Shown here one piece after another: positions 23,198 to 27,082 of a DNA stretch of 27,082 bases. Source of the DNA: Sphaeroforma arctica JP610. Lineage: Eukaryota; Opisthokonta; Ichthyosporea; Ichthyophonida. The notes beneath the pieces were generated by a model. It saw only the letters and a program-made list of their open reading frames with translations. It had not been told where the DNA came from and ran no database searches. The position numbers and the translations under genes are program-made. The stretch covers positions 1-27,082 of the forward strand of contig NW_014040122.1 in the NCBI RefSeq assembly GCF_001186125.1, read 5' to 3'. Positions within the stretch are counted from its first letter, which is position 1. Every line of letters begins with the position of its first letter.

Positions 23198-24655
23198 TAT
23201 AACTTATAATATATTGTTTGTTTATTCATTATATATTTCTATACCAAGACCACGCGAGTTATTAGCTGCGTTGTTGAACATACTTCGCATTAGTGTAGTT
23301 GACAGATATCTTGAGTAGTTCATCGATTAGACAGCGGACATTGGTGTAATGTGCGATGGAGTTTCTACTAGAGTATTCTAAACCACTCACACAGCTTCGT
23401 TGTTTTGTATAGATTGTGACATCAATATAGAGTTTTTCATTTGAGATTCCTATTGCAAGCATCTTTTGGATTTTAATAAAAACAGACATAGACGAACTCC
23501 AGGCGAATATACCGAGAGCAAGGCTGTACTGTATGGTGGTGATCCATGCAAACTAATCTTAAGTGTCTACGTGTGTCTTTGTGAAGCATCATGCACTTTT
23601 TTTGCCCAATCGCCGTAGCTCATGCGTGGTGGTCGGATATCGCTGGAGCCACATAAGTAGCAACTGTACACCAGCGTTGACGCAGAAGTTGTCCATATTA
23701 CTGATATGATACCACGGGGCCGCTCGCGTATATCTGGCATCCCATTATGTGTGTGATTTCTTTTCTATGATTTCGCTCATAGTATAGCACTGACGACGGT
23801 CCTAAATCACTGACGAATCTCTTGGGGGCCTATATTGATATTGAATGGTGTTTTCCATACGACTCTCATGCCGTATGAGTGTGAGATGAGTGGTTTTAAA
23901 TCAATTGTGTGATGTACCAATGTGTGGCCTATAAACAGTGTAGCCATTGCGAACAGATAAATTGCGGTTGCACAAGATGCGAAGGAGAATTCCTCAATGA
24001 ATGTGTTGGTGTCAGTGGAACAATCGATAGGTGCTTTGTATTATGCAATCTTATGCCACCGGAGTGTGTGATGAGGCTTATATCGAACTGAACAAAAGAA
24101 ATTATCGCGTTATGTTTGTTGAACTGCCCAAATTAGGAATTTTAAATAAGGTTGCTATCTAATGGCTGTTAGCCTTCTGATCTGTATGCTCTGTCAACCA
24201 TTCGCTGTATTAGAAGATATACAATGGGCAGTCAAAACAAGCGCCGCTAAAAATGTCACACAGTTGTCCGCTAGTATTGTAGTGTAACATGTGCGGCACG
24301 TCTTAGCATAGTATGTATTGTGAGACGTCAATTTGTCAATATGATCCGGTTCAGGGTACCTAAGCGGTGATTTGAATGATTAAACAGAACCGCTGAAATA
24401 TTGCTACACGTTTGAAATCGAATGTGTTTTCAATGAGCTCTTTGAGACCCATCTCTCTGTAGCAAATCCAGTAGAATACACTGGTCAGCTAACAAATATT
24501 CCGGTGCACCCGTCCACCACTTTATTTCAAGATTGAAAACTAGGTGACGGTGGACACTCAGTGTGTTCTTGTAACAGATAAAACCTAGACCCGGGACTCA
24601 CAAGGTTTCAGCATTGACTATCAATCAATCCAATACGCCTATGTACTGTAGAAAT
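22144..24655. other. Long region without supported gene
   Basis: Unique AT-rich sequence around one large AT microsatellite. Short frames such as the Cys-rich plus-strand one at 23909-24091 (CEQINCGCTRCEGEF) and a 75-codon minus frame at 23262-23489 are unsupported by splice partners or family motifs. I see no RNA gene. Confidence 0.4.
22995..23215. repeat. Long AT microsatellite
   Basis: About 220 bp of (TA)n with a few interruptions (ACGCTTATA, AAAGTATA). It can form cruciform structure and is likely to be variable in length and error-prone in assembly. Confidence 0.92.
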
Positions 24656-24934
24656 CTATGCCACACTACTGTTCCCAATGCACTCTCCGGAACTCAAACT
24701 TCTGCGTTCCGCGTGATATTTCTTCTGTATCACCGGCATTTGATAGTCACGACATACGACTGATAGCGCCTCAACGCCCTGTTTCATGGCCGCAGCGATG
24801 TTCCATGGCTTCCTGCGTAGCCGATCGCGTTGTGAAGCGATGAAGAGTGGCTTGGTGGTCGTGTGCACAGGCGGTCGTCCTTTTGTGCTTCCCATCGGAG
24901 CTGTTGCTGCTGTGCTATGAGAGCGACTAGTCAT
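24656..24934 (-). CDS. Unrecognised 92-codon ORF
   Basis: An open frame from ATG at 24934 to TAG at 24656. It starts with a Ser/Thr-rich stretch (MTSRSHSTAATAPMGSTKGR) and then a basic helical part (RRKPWNIAAAMKQGVEALSV, then VCRDYQMP). The pattern of an alanine-rich helix, Gly-Val, a second helix and Tyr-x-Met-Pro faintly recalls the psq-type helix-turn-helix seen in pogo-like transposases and their derivatives; this is only an impression from a short stretch. No second exon or terminal repeats were found. It may be a chance frame, an isolated exon, or a transposon remnant. The stop of the possible terminal lipase exon (24927) overlaps its start codon. Confidence 0.25.
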   Translation of the reverse strand: MTSRSHSTAATAPMGSTKGRPPVHTTTKPLFIASQRDRLRRKPWNIAAAMKQGVEALSVVCRDYQMPVIQKKYHAERRSLSSGECIGNSSVA

Positions 24935-26938
24935 CTGCTATGAGAGGGTCTAGTCGTCTTAGGTGGTTTCGTTGATTCTGCGACCAGCCGGATCTCCACA
25001 GGACGTGGCGAGTGTGTTGATTGTGTTTGATAACCTGTTGAAGTGTTCGTATGAATACATGAGAAATGCGTTCTACCAATGCTTGAGCATGCCGACAACC
25101 AGAAGAAGATTGGACTACAGGAACGGGGTGCCTGTAACACTGATCAGGGTTTAGGAATTTAGAGTTTTGTATTCTCGGGCCATTTATTCAGGCGACTCTC
25201 TACTTCAGGTTGTGCGATTTAGTTATCATATGACCAGAATTATTGTTTTGATCAGAGAGGTACTGACAATACACAGCCGCAGATAAGAACAGGCAACAGG
25301 TTATTTATACACACTCATACAGCAATGTTTTTGCAGATCGTAGAAGACATACGAAACTTGTATGTCTAACGAAAGTCTAATGTATAAGCATTGAATGTTT
25401 TGGTGCGGGTCGTCTTTTCCGCAACTTTCTATCTAATAATAGAATACCGTCATACTAACTGAGACTAGTGTGTCCTGGGTTGTATAGTGCCTGTCCGTGA
25501 TGTTGCCATGGGCAAGCTTGATGCCTTCATATAGCCGTTAGTATGTGTTGAGTTAGAACTCAAAAGCGTTTAACCTACTCTCCTTAACGTCTGTACTTCT
25601 CCTGTGCTGAGACTTGCACACAGTGTGCATTTGCTCAGAACATACTATAGTGAGAGTCGCAATAGTCAGTCGTGTGCGTGAGCTTACCCGTGGCATGGGA
25701 GGGTGTTGAGATAGCAGGGGATATCTATGACTGTGCATTTGCTCAGAACATACTATAGTGAGAGTCGCAATAGTCAGTCGTGTGCGTGCGCTTACCTGTG
25801 GCATGGGAGGGCGTTGAGATAGCAGGGGATATCTTTGACTGTGCATTTGCTCAGAACATACTATAGTGAGAGTCGCAATAGTCAGTCGTGTGTGTGAGCT
25901 TACCCGTGGCATGGGAGGGCGTTTAGATAGCAGGGTAGTGTCTTTGACTGTGCATTTGCTCAGATCATACTATAGTGAGAGTCGCATTAGTCAGTCGTGT
26001 GCGTGAGCTTACCCGTGGCATGGGAGGGCGTTGAGATAGCAGGGGATGTCCATGACCGTGCCTTTCTGTACATCAATTTGCGGCACAATGTCCTTGTCCG
26101 GTTTGACAATGAAGAATCTATTGAACAGAGTTCCGGTGGAGTAGTCGAAGTTGTATTTCGCCCCTGATACCTTGATACCTACACAACACAACGGAAAAGA
26201 AAAACGATAAGAGATCATTACAAACGCTCTGATCGGTAGAGTAATGATATCTCACGTGCAGATGCTTATTGGTAGCTTCAGGGTTTAAGGTTTTGTAGGA
26301 TTGTAATGTAGTATGGCATTAGGGTTTAGAGTTTTGTAAGATTGCAATGTAGTATGGTATTGCAATGTAGTATGGTTTGTTGTTTTGGTTTGGTGTGGTG
26401 AGGTGCTGCTGGTAGCGGTTGCTGGTGATAGTCGGTGTGTGTGTTTGTGTACAAATGCGGTAGCTTTTCTGGTGATTGACGGTGTGTGTGTTTGTGTACA
26501 AATGCTCGTCCTGTACAGATATGCTGAGGTGGGCACTCGCACGTGATTAGAAAAAAAAACTCAATGGCCACCATTTGATATAGTGCCAGTTGCCGTGAGC
26601 GTTCCGTCTGCATGTTCCATTGCAACAACATGATATACCAAACCCTAAAACCTTAAAGCCACCACTGAACTACAGTTTGTAACCACACGACTGTTGGGAG
26701 ACACCTCTAGCGCCGTAGATGCGAGACCACATACCGGGAGGAGAGAATGTGACTGTGGTGTAGTTGCGGTCGGCATAGTTTGCTGCGACCATGTTGGCCA
26801 ACCCACCACCCAACGAATGGCCTGTGATCAGCACGTGGGTGGGGGGCACATTCAAGTCTCTCACGTACTGACCCAACGGCCGCAACAACTCAGGCTCGTT
26901 GCTGAAGGATGAGAAACTCACCACCAACCGTTCCAATT
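24927..26938 (-). CDS. Class 3 lipase catalytic exons (GHSLGGG), 3' part of gene
   Basis: Exon 26705-26938 starts after a CAG acceptor and encodes ELLRPLGQYVRDL, then HVLITGHSLGGGLANMV with the nucleophile Ser, then TVTFSPPGMWSRIYG. It ends in phase 1 (AGAG|GTGTCT). Exon 26013-26178 continues in phase: FIVKPDKDIVPQIDVQKG (the Asp region of the triad), then DIPCYLNALPCHG, where the His of PCH is the expected third triad residue. It ends in phase 2 (CACGG|GTAAGC). A possible last exon, 24927-25131, follows a TTACAG acceptor, is phase-compatible and runs 67 codons to a stop, but it has no family motif and the opposite strand is also open there, so I rate it low. The first exon requires a preceding phase-1 exon, which is not to its left in the window but matches the exon ending at 375. 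No stop codon is certain. The two main exons are secure; membership in the same gene as the 375-10299 exons is inferred. Confidence 0.8.
24963..25154 (+). CDS. Possible terminal exon on plus strand
   Basis: A frame open to a TAG at about 25154, entered after a CTTAG or CCACAG acceptor-like site. It encodes QDVASVLIVFDNLLKCSYEY followed by MRNAFYQCLSMPTTRRRLDY, which has protein-like composition. No upstream exon could be linked in phase. The opposite strand over the same bases is also open and could be the last exon of the lipase gene, so at most one of the two is real. No family is recognised. Confidence 0.2.
   Translation: MVSLILRPAGSPQDVASVLIVFDNLLKCSYEYMRNAFYQCLSMPTTRRRLDYRNGVPVTLIRV
25640..26012. 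repeat. 108-bp array made of exon end plus donor
   Basis: CGTGGCATGGGAGGGCGTTG recurs every 108 bp, at about 25688, 25796, 25904 and 26013. The last copy is the real 3' end and donor of lipase exon 26013-26178. The other three carry the same roughly 48 exon bases (encoding DIPCYLN and LPCHG) and the CACGG|GTAAGC donor, followed by CTCAGAACATACTATAGTGA. Copies are about 90% alike. Confidence 0.92.
26285..26510. repeat. Short repeats in lipase intron
   Basis: Two or three copies of TTGCAATGTAGTATGG (26300-26375) with AGGGTTTAGAGTTTTG, then two copies of GGTGTGTGTGTTTGTGTACA plus AATGC (26432-26505). Intron between exons 26705-26938 and 26013-26178. Confidence 0.75.
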
Positions 26939-26985
26939 CTGCGCGAGTACGGAGGCAAATAATAGACCAGATAAGGTACGATAAC

Positions 26986-27082
26986 ACAAGAGAAGGGTTT
27001 AAGAACACCAAAACCCTACAACAAGAGAAGAGGTTAAGAACATTAAAACCCTAAAACAAGAGAGGGGTTAAGAACATTAAAA
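26986..27082. repeat. Same 35-bp minisatellite, right edge
   Basis: Nearly three copies of the AAGAGAAGGGGTTAAGAACA unit, starting about 50 bp upstream (in gene sense) of the acceptor of the GHSLGG exon and running off the window. The match with 1-135 means both edges lie in the same repeat family and the same kind of intron. Confidence 0.9.

Noticed and set aside
23909-24091. Cys-rich 60-residue peptide on the plus strand
   Set aside because: It has an ATG and a Cys pattern, but no signal peptide, no partner exons and no recognisable zinc-binding spacing.
1-27082. Extrachromosomal circular element
   Set aside because: Joined ends could mean a circle, but a misplaced contig at the N gap explains the same facts with fewer assumptions, and no replication or element gene is seen.

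Overview
The window looks like nuclear DNA from a small unicellular eukaryote. Genes are broken by many canonical GT-AG introns, there is a GT31-type Golgi enzyme and a cap methyltransferase of the PCIF1 family, and there is one 20-base run of N. An intron-rich unicellular relative of animals (ichthyosporean-like) would fit, but that placement is a guess from gene style only.

Layout. (1) About 0.3-10.3 kb, minus strand: fifteen phase-compatible exons of a polytopic membrane protein with a class 3 lipase domain. They are scattered through introns packed with minisatellites and telomere-like CCCTAAA motifs. (2) 10,534-10,553: assembly gap. (3) 10.96-15.78 kb, minus strand: eight exons of a PCIF1/CAPAM (cap m6Am methyltransferase) homologue that includes the catalytic NPPF motif; its last exon is missing at the gap. 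(4) 16.44-19.89 kb, plus strand, divergent from PCIF1: an unrecognised multi-exon gene with some very short introns (44 bp). (5) 21.17-22.14 kb, minus strand: an intronless type II membrane protein of the GT31 galactosyltransferase family with an altered DDD motif. (6) 22.1-25 kb: mostly no supported gene, with a long AT microsatellite. (7) 25-27.08 kb, minus strand: lipase exons carrying the catalytic Ser, Asp and His region.

Two points stand out. First, the left edge holds a lipase gene up to the exon just before the GHSLGG exon, and the right edge holds the GHSLGG exon and what follows. The two pieces are phase-compatible, and both edges lie in the same 35-bp minisatellite. Either the two sides of the gap are in the wrong order, or this is a tandem paralogue array, or the molecule is circular. 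Second, many intronic minisatellites in the lipase and PCIF1 genes begin exactly at a splice site and carry copies of the neighbouring exon end plus donor, or of the acceptor tract. This suggests that these introns grew by tandem duplication anchored at exon edges.

PCIF1 acts in the nucleus on mRNA caps, the GT31 protein in the secretory pathway, and the lipase in a membrane. I see no sign that they form one pathway.
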